From: Rapana venosa
Lineage: Eukaryota > Mollusca > Gastropoda > Neogastropoda > Muricidae
NCBI GenBank assembly: GCA_028751875.1
Contig: CM054161.1
Coordinates: 47,925,877 to 47,989,876 of the forward strand
Length of the DNA: 64,000 bases
Direction: 5' to 3'
In this document: piece after piece, positions 1 through 11,084 of the stretch
How positions within the stretch are numbered: position 1 is the first letter of the stretch
Layout of the letters: every line of letters begins with the position of its first letter
Position numbers and translations under genes: made by a program
The notes under the pieces: generated by a model
Databases searched by the model: none
Seen by the model: only the letters and a program-made list of their open reading frames with translations
Told to the model about the DNA's origin: nothing

Positions 1-24
1 AGCCCAAATCGGTTCCCCCTGGGG

Positions 25-115
25 GGACTTGCCAGGTGCTTAGCGGCAGGTTTTCACTTTTTTTTGCTCACCCAAAAATTAAAAGTTGCTGTTTGAGCAT
101 TCGAAGAAAAAGAAA
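25..115 (+). repeat. Interspersed repeat H, copy 1 (degraded)
   Basis: The segment runs from ACTTGCCAGGTGCTTAGCGG to a poly-A-rich end and includes AGTTGCTGTTTGAGCATTCG. A second, cleaner copy lies at 48340-48455, so this is a dispersed repeat. No coding potential or promoter box is visible. It could be the 5' or 3' part of a longer element cut by the window edge. Confidence 0.5.
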
Positions 116-206
116 AAGGGAAAAAAAAGGCGTGTAAATTTTTTTAAACTTACTTTTTTTTTCAAATTTAAATTTAAAAATTAACGTTTTGTAAAATGCA
201 AAAAGG

Positions 207-495
207 GGAGGGATAGCCCAGTGGTCGGGGCAACCCCTTTCCCCCCCGTCAAGTTAAGCAGCGTAAACGGGGGTTTCCACCCTTTGGGGGGTGACCGTTT
301 GTTTCACCTTTTGGGTTCCCGTACAGGTTTCCCCGGTTTACCCAGCTGTAAATGGGGACCTTGGGCCCCCTTTTTGGGTTAGGTAAAATAAAAACCCGGC
401 GGGGAGAGGATGGGCGCCCCCTCAAAAGCCCGGCCTCAAAAGAAGTAAGGTCCTGACCCCCTCGTCTCCTTACGACCTTTTGTTTTTGGGGAAAA
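207..495 (+). mobile_element. SINE family B copy (tRNA/5S chimera), homopolymer-degraded
   Basis: This is a full-length plus-strand copy. The tRNA-like start GGGATAGCCCAGTGGTC is followed by AAGTTAAGCAGCGT and GGGTGACCGTTTG, which correspond to 5S-type internal promoter segments, and then by CAGCTGTAAATGGG and the GGCGCCCCCTC body. Nearly every short homopolymer is lengthened compared with the clean copy at 60507, suggesting sequencing error as much as age. Confidence 0.75.
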
Positions 496-1153
496 CCTTA
501 CCTTAAAAAGCAAAAGAAAAATTTAAAAACACGGTTTTTTTAGAACAAAGTTAAAAACATTAATTTAAATTTTTTTTAATATTTTAATAAAGTAGTTAAA
601 AGAAAAAAGAAAAAAAAAGAAGAAGAAGAAAAGAAGAAGTAAGGTGTCTATGTGGGGAAAAAAATTTCCCAATACTTTCCCCAAAAATATTGAGTGCCCC
701 CATTGTAAAAACCCTTTTCTTAACCTTTCGTTTTTTGAACAGACTCTCGAAAAAATTTTTTTGGGAAATAATGAAAATTGCTTTTGACAATTTCGAATTG
801 TTTTTTGTACAGTCCACTAGAATAGGGTTGTAGTTACATGATTGGGTGTTTCCCCCGTCAATTTTTTTTGCTGAATACTTGTATTACGTCATGTTGTTTC
901 CTGTCCAAGTTTTTTGTTTTTTTAAAACTTTGCTTATACTTAAAGAACCCGGTTTTTAAGTGCGAAAAAGTAAAAACACACATCTACGAGTATTTCATCA
1001 GATTGTTTTTTTACACCCCCCCCTTTTTCCCTTCATACTGTAACTAGCAGCCGCGCACCCCACATACACACCAAAAACCACAAGCGCAAGCGAAGAAAGC
1101 GGGGGGAACACCACCCACCACACACACACAACCACACACACCACATCCTTAGG
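496..1153. other. AT-rich interval without recognisable genes
   Basis: The stretch is AT-rich with A and T runs, and has a CA-rich piece at about 1070-1145 just before the next SINE. Short open frames here have lysine/phenylalanine-rich, low-complexity composition and match nothing I recognise. Confidence 0.6.
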
Positions 1154-1475
1154 GGGACGGGATAGCCTATGGCAAAATTTGGTTCGCAATCTGAGACCCG
1201 TTTTCGACCCCGTTAAAAGGGGTTTTTCCTCTGGAGTTACACATGCCGACTCCACTCCCCCCCCAAAAGTCCTTCGGATAGACTATAAACCGGGCCCCGT
1301 GTGCAACGCAGGGAAAACATTTGCGCCACTTTAAAATCCTGTTGGGCTTTTCGTAAGAGTAGGCTTTTGTGTGGGGTGGGAAAGATGACAGAATTCCAAC
1401 CCCTACACACGGGACTGATTGTAAAAAAAAAGACATAAGTCTTTTTTCCTTTCCCGATAGAAAAGAATAAAAATT
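1154..1475 (+). mobile_element. SINE family A (head type 1), near full length
   Basis: The head GGGACGGGATAGCCTATGG is followed by a damaged B-box region, the body motif GACTATAAACCGGGCCCCGT, the CTTTTCGTAAGAGTAGGC segment and the 3' GGGACTGATTGTAAAA tail. It is degraded by homopolymer indels relative to the clean copy at 38341-38675. Confidence 0.8.
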
Positions 1476-1539
1476 AAAAAATTTAAAAAAATAAAAAAAA
1501 GACAGACAAACCTAAAACACACTTCACACTGTAAAGAAC

Positions 1540-1625
1540 TCTTTTGCACACGTTAAAAAAACCGCTCCGCACTTCGGGAAGAATAGGCCACTGTGAAAGT
1601 GGCAATGGTAACAGAAAACCCCAAA
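1540..1625 (+). mobile_element. SINE family A internal fragment
   Basis: The stretch TTTGCACACGTTAAAAAAAC followed by GGGAAGAATAGGCCACTGTG corresponds to the middle of family A only. Head and tail are absent. The flanks are A-rich low-complexity DNA. Confidence 0.55.
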
Positions 1626-1779
1626 AAAAACCCCAAAATATACCAAGGACGGTTTTTTTCAAAAATTTAAAAAACCCCCACGAGTCCTTTTTCATTATCC
1701 CGAACTTAAAAAAAAAAATTCTAAAAATAAAAAAAAAAAAAAGAATTAATCGATTCCAAGTACTTCTACTTTTCTGAGA

Positions 1780-2080
1780 ATGAAGAGATGTTATATCGCA
1801 GACATCGTGATCTACATACTGACTCTTTTATGATCTTATTTTATCCCCAGTTGGCTTCAGCGGGGGTAGTTTGTCCATGAGTGGTGACAAAATGATCGAG
1901 CAGGTATCTGCCATCACGACTGCCTGAATTTTAAAGGATAGTCCATACACCCACTCACATCGCAGACACTTTTTTTCAGTTCTCAAAGCTGCTAACACAC
2001 ACCTTAACTGCCTCTGGGCTTTTAAACCTTCCCTCTCCCGGAGTCATAGTGTGTAGAGGGGGTAGGGGGGTGGGGGTGAT
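1780..2080. other. Unassigned single-copy-looking interval
   Basis: Mixed-composition sequence without a repeat I recognise, a long frame or a promoter motif. It ends in a G-rich run just before the next SINE. Confidence 0.4.
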
Positions 2081-2081
2081 G

Positions 2082-2440
2082 GAACGGGATAACCTGGTTG
2101 GTTAGAGCCTTGCGCATTGTGCTCGTGATCTACTAGCCCGGGTTCGAATCTCGTTCAAGAAGCTTTTTTTCCTCTGGAGTTAGCGTCAGTGCCGATTCTA
2201 CGCTCCCCGAAAAGTCTTTGAGATGAGACTATAAAGAGAGGTTTCCGTGTGCGAACGCACGCAGAACATCTTACGCGCACGCTCAAACCTGTTCCGCTTT
2301 TCGGAAGAGTTAGGCTATTGTGTGCTGGTGGGAACGGATAACGAAATTGACAAAACAACATACACAAGGGGATTGGATGTATAAGAAAAAGCATATCAGT
2401 GCTTATTCCGTTATCCTCAAGATAAAAGAACAAAAAAAAA
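2082..2440 (+). mobile_element. SINE family A (head type 1), full length
   Basis: The tRNA-like head GGGATAACCTGGTTGGTTAG is followed by B-box-like GGGTTCGAATC, then GATGAGACTATAAAGAGAGG, the AGGCTATTGTGTGC segment and the TTATTCCGTTATCCTC tail with an A-rich end. The head gives the Pol III A-box and B-box spacing expected of a tRNA-derived SINE. Confidence 0.85.
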
Positions 2441-2609
2441 GATACAGAATAAACGATAAATAGTACAGCTTGCTGACAAAAAACCCTATCTAGAGATGGT
2501 CTTGAGACAGACAGATCTACATCCATTTTACCAGCATGATTGTGTTCTATTCCAAACTAAAACCAAACAAAAGAGAGGGGAAAAAAGCAACAACAAGAGC
2601 AACAACATA

Positions 2610-2782
2610 ACACCTTGGGCACAATTAAAACCCGTTCTGCTATTCGGAAGAGTTAGGCAATTGTGTGCCGGTGGGAATGGATGACAAAATTTTCAAAACT
2701 GCATACGCACGTGGACTAGATGGGAGAAAAAAAGCACACGGGTGCCTATTCCGTTATCCTCGAAATAAAAGAATAAACAAAA
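2610..2782 (+). mobile_element. SINE family A, 5'-truncated tail copy
   Basis: Only the 3' half is present, from the AAACCCGTTCTGCTATTCGG segment through GTGTGCCGGTGGGAATGG to TTCCGTTATCCTCGAAATAA. Truncation at the 5' end is typical of target-primed insertion. Confidence 0.8.
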
Positions 2783-2933
2783 CAAATGTATTTAAAAAAT
2801 CTGAAAGCAGACTGAAGAAAGTAATGAAGTCATTGACACGATTTTCAGTCCCAGGATTGGAAATAGCCGCTGGGAATTTTTTTTTGGAAGGGAGGGGGGG
2901 GGGGGGGGGGGCGGGTAGTATAACTTCAGAGAC

Positions 2934-3285
2934 GAACGGGATAGCCTAGTGGTTAGAAAAATTGCGCTCGCAATCTGACGACCCGGTTCAAATCCCGTTC
3001 AAGGGGATATCTTCCCCTGGAGTTAAACATCAGTGCGACTCCGATCCTCTCCCCAAAGTCCTTCGTATGAGACTATAAACCGAGGCCCCGTGAGCGAACG
3101 CACGCAGAAACATCTTGCGCACACGTTAAATCCTGTTCCGCTTTCGTAAGAGTAGGGCATTGTGTGCCGGGTGGAACAGATGAAAAAATTTTAACAAAAC
3201 CGCAAAACACACGGGGACTGGATGTAAAAAAAAGCACATAACTGCTATTCCATTACCTGGGATATCAAAGAAAAATAAAAAAAAA
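2934..3285 (+). mobile_element. SINE family A (head type 1), full length
   Basis: The head ACGGGATAGCCTAGTGG is followed by B-box CCGGTTCAAATCCCG, CCCCTGGAGTTAAACATCAG, GAGACTATAAACCGAGGCCC and the 3' tail. A G homopolymer of about 20 lies just upstream at 2890-2912. Confidence 0.88.
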
Positions 3286-3886
3286 ATAAAAAAAATTTAA
3301 CAACTTATGAGGAGTGATCAAAGATGTGGCAGGTCGTCCCTTTTTGTTGGCTTATTTGAAAAGAGGTTGTTTTTTAAGAAAGCAAAGGGGGAGTTGTTTT
3401 TTTTTTTTGGGGGGGGTCGTCTTTTTTTTTTGGTTGTGTGTTTTCTTTATGTTTGCTTTTGGGGGTAGTGGGGGGGGTGGTGGTGGTGGTGGTGGTGGGG
3501 GTTGCTGAAATTTTTCTATTTTATAAGGCCCGTTCAGGGCTCAGGCAGATGCTCTGTCATTAAAAAGACTTTACAATAAAACAAAAAATGATTTAGTACC
3601 AAAAAAATTGAGATCAATGCTGACAATTACAAAACAGACAATAGGGTAAAATACAATGCAATGCAATTAAATAAATGCAGTACAACAATACAACATTAAA
3701 AAGGGAAGACAATCAATACAAATAATTCAATGCAAAAAAAGCAATGCAACACAACACTTACAATGCAAAACAATCAATCAATCAAGACAATCAACACATA
3801 CAAAATCAATGCAAACAAATAAATAAAAAAAAACATATCTTTTAAAAATGAAATACAATCAACAAAATCAATAAAAATATATAATA
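3286..3886. repeat. GT-rich then CAATG-rich simple sequence
   Basis: At 3390-3505 the strand is T/G-rich and ends in a (GGT)n-like run. From about 3640 to 3830 the sequence is dominated by CAATGCAATG and AATCAATCAA words, an imperfect pentanucleotide-like array. Nothing coding is recognised. Confidence 0.6.
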
Positions 3887-3957
3887 AAAATAATAATGTA
3901 GGGAAATTTATTAGCGCTGAATTTTGTAAAGCAACAAATCAAAAGCGCTCAGATACT
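3887..3957 (-). mobile_element. CR1/L2-like LINE, 3' tail only
   Basis: Reading the minus strand gives the AGCGCTTTTGATTTGTTGC segment, then AAAATTCAGCGCTAATAAA and an A/T tail. This is the 3' terminus shared by the longer LINE copies at 4.3, 11.1, 22.3 and 56.9 kb, here without coding sequence. Confidence 0.7.
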
Positions 3958-3971
3958 TTTTTGTTATATCT

Positions 3972-4255
3972 ATGCTGTGAAATGCGGTTTTTTTTAAATG
4001 TTTTCCGTTCCCACCACACACAATGGCCACCCTTTCAAAAAAGCGGAAAGGTTTTAAGTTGCCAAATGTTCTCCATGTTTGACGGGGGGCCCCTGGGTTT
4101 TTATGTCTCTTTAAGGACTTTGACTTTCCGTTTGATTTTTTTTTTTTTGTAAAACTGGGAAGAAAGGGGGAGGCTGGGAATCGAACCCAAAAAACCCAAA
4201 AAAGGTTTTTTACTTTTGGCGGGCAAAGTTTAAAACCATCCTGCCACCTTCCTTA
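3972..4255 (-). mobile_element. SINE family A with alternative head (type 2)
   Basis: The tail-side words CCGTTCCCACCACACACAAT and GGACTTTGACTTTCCGTTTG show a family A body on the minus strand. The 5' end is not the usual head. It carries GGCTGGGAATCGAACCC (a B-box on the minus strand), as in the cleaner copy at 46010-46330. Homopolymers are inflated. Confidence 0.7.
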
Positions 4256-4289
4256 CTATACAATACGAAAACCAACACAGCAAAATACA

Positions 4290-6310
4290 ACCCAATAGAA
4301 TAAAAAAAGGGAAAAAAGAAGAAGAAGAAGAAGAAAAAGAAGAGAAGAATATAGGAATTTATATACGCTGAAACTTGTAAAAAAAAAAAAACAATTCGAA
4401 GCGCTTGCACTAATCTTTACAGGCATTGCAATCCCCTTTAAAACATAATGAACAAAAGATTTCAAATCCTGCGCGCGAACGTACGCACGCACACCACCGC
4501 ACACACACACACACAACACACACACACACAACACACACACACACACAAAACACACACACCAACGGAACAAACTTAGAAGGTGAAAGATGCTTTTGAAAAT
4601 TAGGACAGATGGTTGGGGGGAAAGTCCCAGGTAGGATAAAAGTTTGTTTTGAGGCTGGATTTAAAGGGTATCAAGTAAAGCTTTTGGCGAAGTGAAAAGG
4701 GGGAGGTCATTTCCGGGTGGATGACCAAACCAAGAAGGACAAGGGCCAACAGGGTTTGTTTAAAATCTGGGTTTCAAAGCACAAAGTATCTGCGGCTGAA
4801 CGAAGGAAGGGGAGGGGAGTGTACAGGTGGAGACATTAAAGAATAAGAGGGTGCAGATTTTGGGACATTTAAAACAGAGGGATTGATTTTATACTCCAGT
4901 CTTTGTGAGATAGGCACCAGTGAAAATCGCAGAAGGGATGATGTGTTCAAGTTTTTCTTTCTTGGGACCATCGGCTGCAAAAGTTTTGTATGCTTTGCAG
5001 AGAGTGGATGGAGATGGGGGTGGGCCAGCCAAAAGAGAATTAAAAATAGTCAAAGGGAAAAGAATGAGAGATGTGACAAGCTTGGAAGTTGCATCAGGGG
5101 ACAGATACTTGCGAACGCGCTTATGCCCGAAATTTGAAGTAGCAAGATGGCAGGTCTGGGTGAATTTTTTCTAGAGATTGTTGTCAATAACAACCCAAAA
5201 AACCTCACAATTTGGACAAAGGAACTGACGTATTCCCGAATTCATTGAAGTTTTTGCAAATAGACGAAAGTTTATGTTGGTCCCTAGAGCATGGCTTCGG
5301 TTTTACGGGATTAAGTTTTAATTTTTGAGTCATCCAGTTTTTTAAAAGTCTTGGGCATAGGGCATATTTTTCAGGAGGGAAGGGAAGTTTTTAAAAAGAT
5401 CGCTGCATGAAGCTGAGTACATCGGCATAGAAATTGATCAATATAGTGGTTTTTATTATTTGTGAGAGTGGGCAGGTAGAGATAAAGAAAAAGGGCCCGG
5501 ACTGATCCCTGCGGGACTCCACATTCCATTTTACAGGTTTTTATTGAATTTTGTTTACAAAACTTTCGGAAAACCCCGGGCTGTGAGGTATGAAGAAACC
5601 AGGGAGGGCTGTGCCCTTTAAAACCCAAAAGTATTTTTGGGGGCGAGAAAGAAAATTGGTGATCTATGGACAAAAAAGGGGCAGATAATAAGAAGATGAG
5701 GAGGGAATTTTTCCCGCATCAGAAAAGTAAAAGTGTATCTAAAGTTGGACTAGGGTGGTTTCGGTGCTGTGGTTTTGGGGCGATAGGCAACGAAAAGGGG
5801 AAGAAGACATTTTAATGAATGACGTTTAAAATGTTTGAGAACAAAAATTTTTTTATACTTTAGGGGACAAAGGGTAAGTTTGAGACAGGCCAAAATTTCT
5901 TCAGAATGTTGGGATCGAGGTGTGCTTTTTCAGTAAGGGGTACTATTGCTGTTTTAGGTGCGAGAAAATTTCCGATGAAGAATGAGTTTACTATTTTAGT
6001 GATAATACACAAGTTGTGGAAGGTTGTGAGAAAACAGGAGCAGGGATGGATCAAAGGGCGCATGATTTTTTTAGTCATTTCCTTCAGAATTGTCTGATTT
6101 CTTTTTCCTTGTGGGTGGGAAGGAAAGAAGGATGCCAGTGAAACTGGGATCAGGGTGCAGGGGTGGAATTGAGTCTGATCCAGTGGAGCGTATGTTTCGA
6201 ACTTTTTTCGAAAAGAAGCAAAAAAAAGGATGGAAGTTCAGACAGGCTTTAGGCAGAGGGGTTGTTTTTCAATCCAAGGAGTTTGAGGTGAGGGGAAAAA
6301 AGAGATTTTA
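4290..6310 (-). mobile_element. CR1/L2-like LINE, reverse transcriptase to 3' tail
   Basis: A broken reverse transcriptase frame reads down the minus strand. Around 5905-5873 it gives PVSNLPF, an early RT block. At 5523-5500 it gives CGVPQGSV, the conserved GVPQGS block. At 5436-5418 it gives FYADV, a version of the catalytic (F/Y)ADD motif with one aspartate lost. Near 4900-4870 it gives PISQRLEYKIN, a C-terminal block typical of CR1/L2 elements, and near 4700-4640 a final NDLP-type block. The 3' untranslated region then leads to the shared tail at about 4440-4300. At least six frame changes and internal stops make it non-functional. No endonuclease or ORF1 part remains upstream. The clade assignment comes from motif order only. 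Confidence 0.78.
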
Positions 6311-6665
6311 GGATGTGCACAAGGGGAATTTTTGGGGAAAATAGTAGTCTGTCTTTGCTGAATGGATTAAGAGTTTTATTTAAACAATGCAAACAATGGT
6401 CACGTTGTGTTTAATGCTTTTCCTATAAATCTGATTAAAATACATTTGGTATATTGCTTTCGTGTCTGCAGTGTTGATTTAAAGCTAGTCTGCAAGTCGC
6501 TGTAGCTGTCTGTCTGCTCTGTCTCTTCTTGTCCCGTCCCTTTTTCTCCTCTCAAAATTCAGGAAAAAGGTGTGTAAGGCTTTGTTTGAAAACTTTAAGA
6601 AAGATTGGTTGATTGCAGGGGGCAAAATGAAATGTGCAAAATTACAAAGGGGAAAGGTGTCCTTA
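6311..6665. other. Interval without recognised features
   Basis: Mixed-composition DNA between the LINE and a SINE B copy. It may contain the upstream remainder of the LINE, but I see no motif that proves it. Confidence 0.4.
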
Positions 6666-6666
6666 A

Positions 6667-6932
6667 CCATGTGGCGTTGGGGAGCATTTTGTCGAGCCTC
6701 ACTTTTCTGGGGTCCAGCATATTGAGGGCGGGGGGCCCCCTCTCCCTCCCCCTTTTGGGTTTACCTTCCCTACCCTAAAACAGCAACCCCCTTTTCAGCT
6801 GGGGAAACTGGGGGACTGTGGAAGCCAAGGCGCGCAAACGGGCACCCTCCGAATGGTAAAACCCTGCAGGGGCTGCTTAACCCGACTGGGGGAAAAACGA
6901 GTGCTATGACCCCTGAGCTACCCGTCCCCTAT
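6667..6932 (-). mobile_element. SINE family B copy, minus strand
   Basis: In plus orientation the copy shows CAGCATATTGAGGGCG, then CAGCTGGGGAAACTG, AAGCCAAGGCGCGCAAACGG and the terminal GAGCTACCCGTCCC, all reverse complements of family B. The 5S-like part is degraded. Confidence 0.75.
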
Positions 6933-6934
6933 TA

Positions 6935-7420
6935 GAGCAGTAGTAATAAATTTTGTTTTTGGTTTCATTAGAAAATTTAAGTGACGGCCGTTGAGCAATA
7001 CTTAAGGATGAATTTGAACAGATTTAGTAGATACCTTGACACTATTTAATTTTGGGATGTCTAATTAAAAATGCATAGTTTTTAAATACAAAAGGAATGA
7101 AATGTATTGCCAATGTGTAAACTGGGTGTGGAAAATGAAGTCCGTTGTTTTTTTTTTCTCACTTATGATGGGTTTTTGAATCTTTTTCTAACGAAAATAC
7201 AAAAAGTAATCAAACTTGTTTTAGATTAACTTGTTTACTAGAAAAAAAAATTAGGGGAAAAAGTATTAGAAAATTTGTGTTTTTCGTTCAAAAAAGGGGG
7301 AGGATAGCTTGTCTGTGGTTTAGTTTGAACAAAGGTTTGTGGTGTTTTGATTATTGTGAAGTGGAATCAGGGTTTTTAATTCAACACTTTAAAGATATGT
7401 TTTTTAACAGTATTAATTTG
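6935..7420. other. AT-rich interval without recognised features
   Basis: AT-rich DNA leading into the minisatellite. No recognisable frame or repeat. Confidence 0.45.
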
Positions 7421-7424
7421 GTCA

Positions 7425-8160
7425 TTTTTTTCAAAATTGACAAATATTTTGATGTAGGTGTGCACAATTAGGTCTTTTTATTAAAAAATCTGACAAATTG
7501 TTGATTGAGTGGATTAATTAGGCCCCATTTATTCAAATCTGACAAAAATTTTTAAAGTGGCATCAATTAGCATTTGTTCAAAATCTGACAAATGTTAATA
7601 CAATGTGACATTAATTGGGTTATTTTTTCAAAATCTGAAAAATATATTGATGTATTTGGTTATTTGGTTCAAAATCTGACAGATAGTCACTGAGATGTGA
7701 AACATAATCTGTTAAACATGTTGAATAGCTTGCAAAAAATTGATTTTATTCAGTTGAAACATTGAATGAATGTTCATGTAAATGTAGCGTTGTTTTAGTT
7801 TTTTGGTTAAAAATCTAAAATTTTAGATATAGATGGCATTAGTTTGTTTTTTGGTTCAAAATCAAATTGTGTAAATATGTTTCACTTTTAGTTAGCTATT
7901 TGGTTCAAAATCTACAATTATCTAGATATAGAGTCGCATTATTTTAGTTTTTTTGGTTCAAAATCCGACAAATATGCTGATAAGACCTAACTTTAGTTTT
8001 TTGGGATCAAAACTGAAAATATTTTTGATGCCATGTCCCATTAGTTTATTTATTGCTTCAAAACTGAATGACATTTTGATGTAATGTCCATTTTTTGTGT
8101 TTTTTGGTTCAAAATCGATGAAATTTGTTGATGTACGGTGGCATAATTAGGCCAGAGTTT
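7425..8160 (+). repeat. Degenerate minisatellite of about 52 bp
   Basis: About 13 diverged units share the anchor TTTTGGTTCAAAATCTGACA, then ATATTTTGATGTAATGTG and GCATTAG. Anchors occur near 7430, 7485, 7530, 7577, 7627, 7668, 7805, 7852, 7902, 7955, 8006, 8057 and 8106. Divergence between units is high, so the array looks old. No frame is conserved between units. Confidence 0.75.
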
Positions 8161-8559
8161 TCCCAGAACATGTTGAATGATAGCGATGTAATTCATTGTT
8201 TTTATGTTTCACGAACAGGTTCTGTTCAAAAAACCCCTTCAATGAAGCATTGGCTTTATTAAAATTTTTTTTTTATAGCGATTTCAATTTTGAAAACTAT
8301 TTGATTTTGGGCTCATCTTACTTTTGCCCTCGTCCAAAATTTTTCCCTTAGCCACTCTTCTTTTATTATTTACTATGCTTAAATAGGGGGTTGATAAAAT
8401 AGAATAGTCTGGTTTTTTTCTACTGCAAAAGTCATAAATATTCAATTTATTTTGTGAATTTTTTCCAAAAATAGAAAAAACCCTTTGTTTCATCCAAACT
8501 CTAAAGGGATTGGGCCCCGGGGATAATGTAATTGAATCATTTTAGAGCCAAGTTCTCTC

Positions 8560-9000
8560 TCTCTCTCTGTCTCTCTGTCTACCTATACCCCCAACAAATT
8601 ATATTCTATGTATAGATAAAGATAGATAACAACAACAGATAGATAATGATAGTAGATGGGGTAATAATAAATAGATAGAAAAGATAGATAGATAATAGAA
8701 AGATAGATGATAGAAAGATAGATAGTAAAAATGATAAATAAATAGTACATAATACAAATACGTAGATACATAGACACGAGAGAGATACATACTACATACA
8801 TACATACATGCAGCATGCTACATACTACAACTACGACATCATACAACAACATACATGCATACATACAACATACATACAAACCTACATACAACATCATCAT
8901 ACATACAACATACAACAACATAATTCATACAAATACAAAAAATACATACATACATACAAAATTATACATACATACAAACAACATAAAAACCCCCAACAGC
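8560..9000. repeat. GATA-like then CATA-like low-complexity block
   Basis: A short CT run at 8557-8580 is followed by GATAGATA-type words to about 8780, then by ACATACATAC and ACAACATAC words to about 8990. Open frames here are tyrosine/serine or threonine/tyrosine-rich artefacts of the repeat. Confidence 0.8.
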
Positions 9001-9254
9001 TTTTATAAACCAACCCTGATATAACTTCCTTACTTCTGCATGCAGACTAGACGGGGTCCTGCAAGTGAAAATTTCTAGGAAAAAACGGGACCCTTGAGGG
9101 GAAAAAAAACGACCACCTTTTTAAATAATTTCGTTTCCCGAGACTTGGGTGCATGCAGTTTGGGCCCCTTGCCAATTCGGGGAGGGGAAGGGGATAATAA
9201 AAAAGCTCCAATGTGTACAATACAGTTTCCCATATGGCACGCACGCCCACGCAC

Positions 9255-9475
9255 CCCCTTTTGCGTGTGTGTGTGGTGTGTGGTGTGTTGGTGTGTGTGT
9301 GTGTGGTGGTGTGTGTGGGGGTTTTGTGTTTGTGTTGTTTGGTGGGGGGGGCGTGCGTGTGTGTGTGTGTGTGTGTGTTTTGGTGGTGTTGTGGGGGTGT
9401 GTGTGTGGTTGTGTGGTGTTAAATGTGTGCGGCGTGCGTGTGTGTGTGTGTGTGTGGCCGCGTGCGCGCTGTGTA
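9255..9475 (+). repeat. (GT)n-rich microsatellite block
   Basis: Near-continuous GT with G runs and few C. Cysteine/valine-rich frames in it are repeat artefacts. Confidence 0.85.
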
Positions 9476-9539
9476 TATAACATGGCTGATTTCTTACCCC
9501 AAAATCGAAAATTATACTCTTTTCCCTCTTCTCTCTGTT

Positions 9540-9612
9540 TTGTCTCGCTCTCTCTTCGTTCTTTTCTTCTGTTGTCTGTCTTCTGTCTGTCTCTCTCTCT
9601 CTCTCTCCTCTC

Positions 9613-9654
<42 letters not shown>

Positions 9655-9660
9655 CTCTTG
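9540..9660 (+). repeat. (CT)n microsatellite
   Basis: Runs of CTCTCTCT with scattered TGTC words. Low complexity and no gene. Confidence 0.9.
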
Positions 9661-10148
9661 AAAGAGACATGGGGTTTTTAAAATTTTCAGGGTATAGTCC
9701 CTTCCGGAAAACTTCCTGGGACTTTATACAATAAAATCCCCTCTCCCACCAAATAATCGAGAAGAAAAGTTTGGTCAAAAGACATAACCGTTTTTTTAAT
9801 TTTTTTTTTCCGCCCTATGTGTACGATTTTTTCTTTGTGAGAGTGGTTTTTTTTCCTTTTGGTTTTTGAAAGTGATAGTCCCTTGTCGCTGTGGATTCTT
9901 TAACTGGAATGAGGGTTTTTTTTTTCCCACAAAACCCTTTGGGTATGTTTTCTCATCAGAAAGGGTTTAGCCAGATCCCCAAAAACCTCATGGCCCTTGT
10001 AGGTTTAACTTTAAAGGGAACAAAAGGCAATCAAACCGTCATATATCATTTCCCTATTGGGTTGGGTTTATTTAGACCAAACAACACCCACCACCCACCC
10101 AGCACGACGCGCGCCACACACAAACACACACAACACACCACACAACAA
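9661..10148. other. Interval without recognised genes
   Basis: T-rich sequence with long T runs (9790-9925), then a CA/CCACC-rich lead-in before the SINE at 10150. I recognise no protein. Confidence 0.4.
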
Positions 10149-10149
10149 A

Positions 10150-10512
10150 GGGCCGAGATAGTCTAGTTAAAAACGTTGCCATTGCATTCGTAACTCCTGA
10201 CCGGGGTTCGAATTCTTTCGGGGGATCTTTTTCCCTTGGGAGTTAACATATACCGACTCCCTCCCCCCCCCCCCCCCCCCCCACCCTCACCACCCCCCCC
10301 CCATAAAAAAGAAAGTTCCTTGGGTGACATACATACCGGATCCCGTGGGAACACACGAACAAAAACATTCTGCGCACCGTTGAAACCCCCCGCTTTTCGG
10401 AAAAGTAACCTTTAGGCCGGTGGGAACAGATGAAAAAATTGACAAAACGCTACACACGGGGACTGAATTAAAAAAGCCATTAGTGTTATTCCTTTACCCT
10501 CGAAAAAAAATT
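10150..10512 (+). mobile_element. SINE family A (head type 1), degraded
   Basis: A B-box-like GGGGTTCGAATTC follows a damaged A-box. The body is broken by a C homopolymer of more than 20 at about 10262-10282. The 3' GGGACTGAATTAAAAAAGCC tail is present. Confidence 0.72.
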
Positions 10513-10573
10513 TTTTAAAAATGCACACACACATACCCCCACACACACGCACGCGCGCACCCACCCCCAACCA

Positions 10574-10680
10574 CACAAGGTGGGAACATGAAAAATTTTT
10601 ACAACTGCTACAACGGGGACGGGATGTAAAACGCACTGAGACTTACCCATTAATCCCCCCGAAATAAAAGAATAAAATGA
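10574..10680 (+). mobile_element. SINE family A tail, second in series
   Basis: Only the tail from AAGGTGGGAACATG through GGGACGGGATGTAAAACGC to CGAAATAAAAGAATAAA is present. It follows a CA-rich linker and precedes a third tail at 10714. Confidence 0.65.
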
Positions 10681-10713
10681 AAACAACATTCACCCCACGG
10701 ACGCAAGCACACC

Positions 10714-10812
10714 CAAGGTGAATGGATAAAAATTTTTCAAAAAAATACCCCGGGGGCTGGATTAAAAAGCCATATGCTTACTCCATTATTTTTTAAATAA
10801 AATAATAAAAAA
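10714..10812 (+). mobile_element. SINE family A tail, third in series
   Basis: A third tail copy recognised by AAGGTGAATGGATAAAAATT and GGGGGCTGGATTAAAAAGCC, ending in A/T-rich repeats. The series of three tails implies local duplication. Confidence 0.55.
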
Positions 10813-11084
10813 AAATAAATGAATTAAAATAAACACACACACTTCTTCTTTTCTTTTCTTTTCTTCTTCCTTCTTCTTCTTTTTTCTTTTCTTCTTCTTC
10901 TTCACCCCGATTGCCTCAAATCGGGTATAAAAACGTAAGCCCGTCTTCTCCTTATTAAAAATAAAATTTTAAAAATAATAATAATAAAAATAATAAAAAA
11001 ATAAAATTAATAATAATAATAATTAATAATATAAAATAATAAAATTGATAAAAAAAATTAATAAAAATAAAAATAATAAAAAAC

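Noticed and set aside
2082..2165. tRNA gene
   Set aside because: A-box and B-box are present, but the acceptor and anticodon stems do not close and the sequence continues into a SINE body present in many copies.
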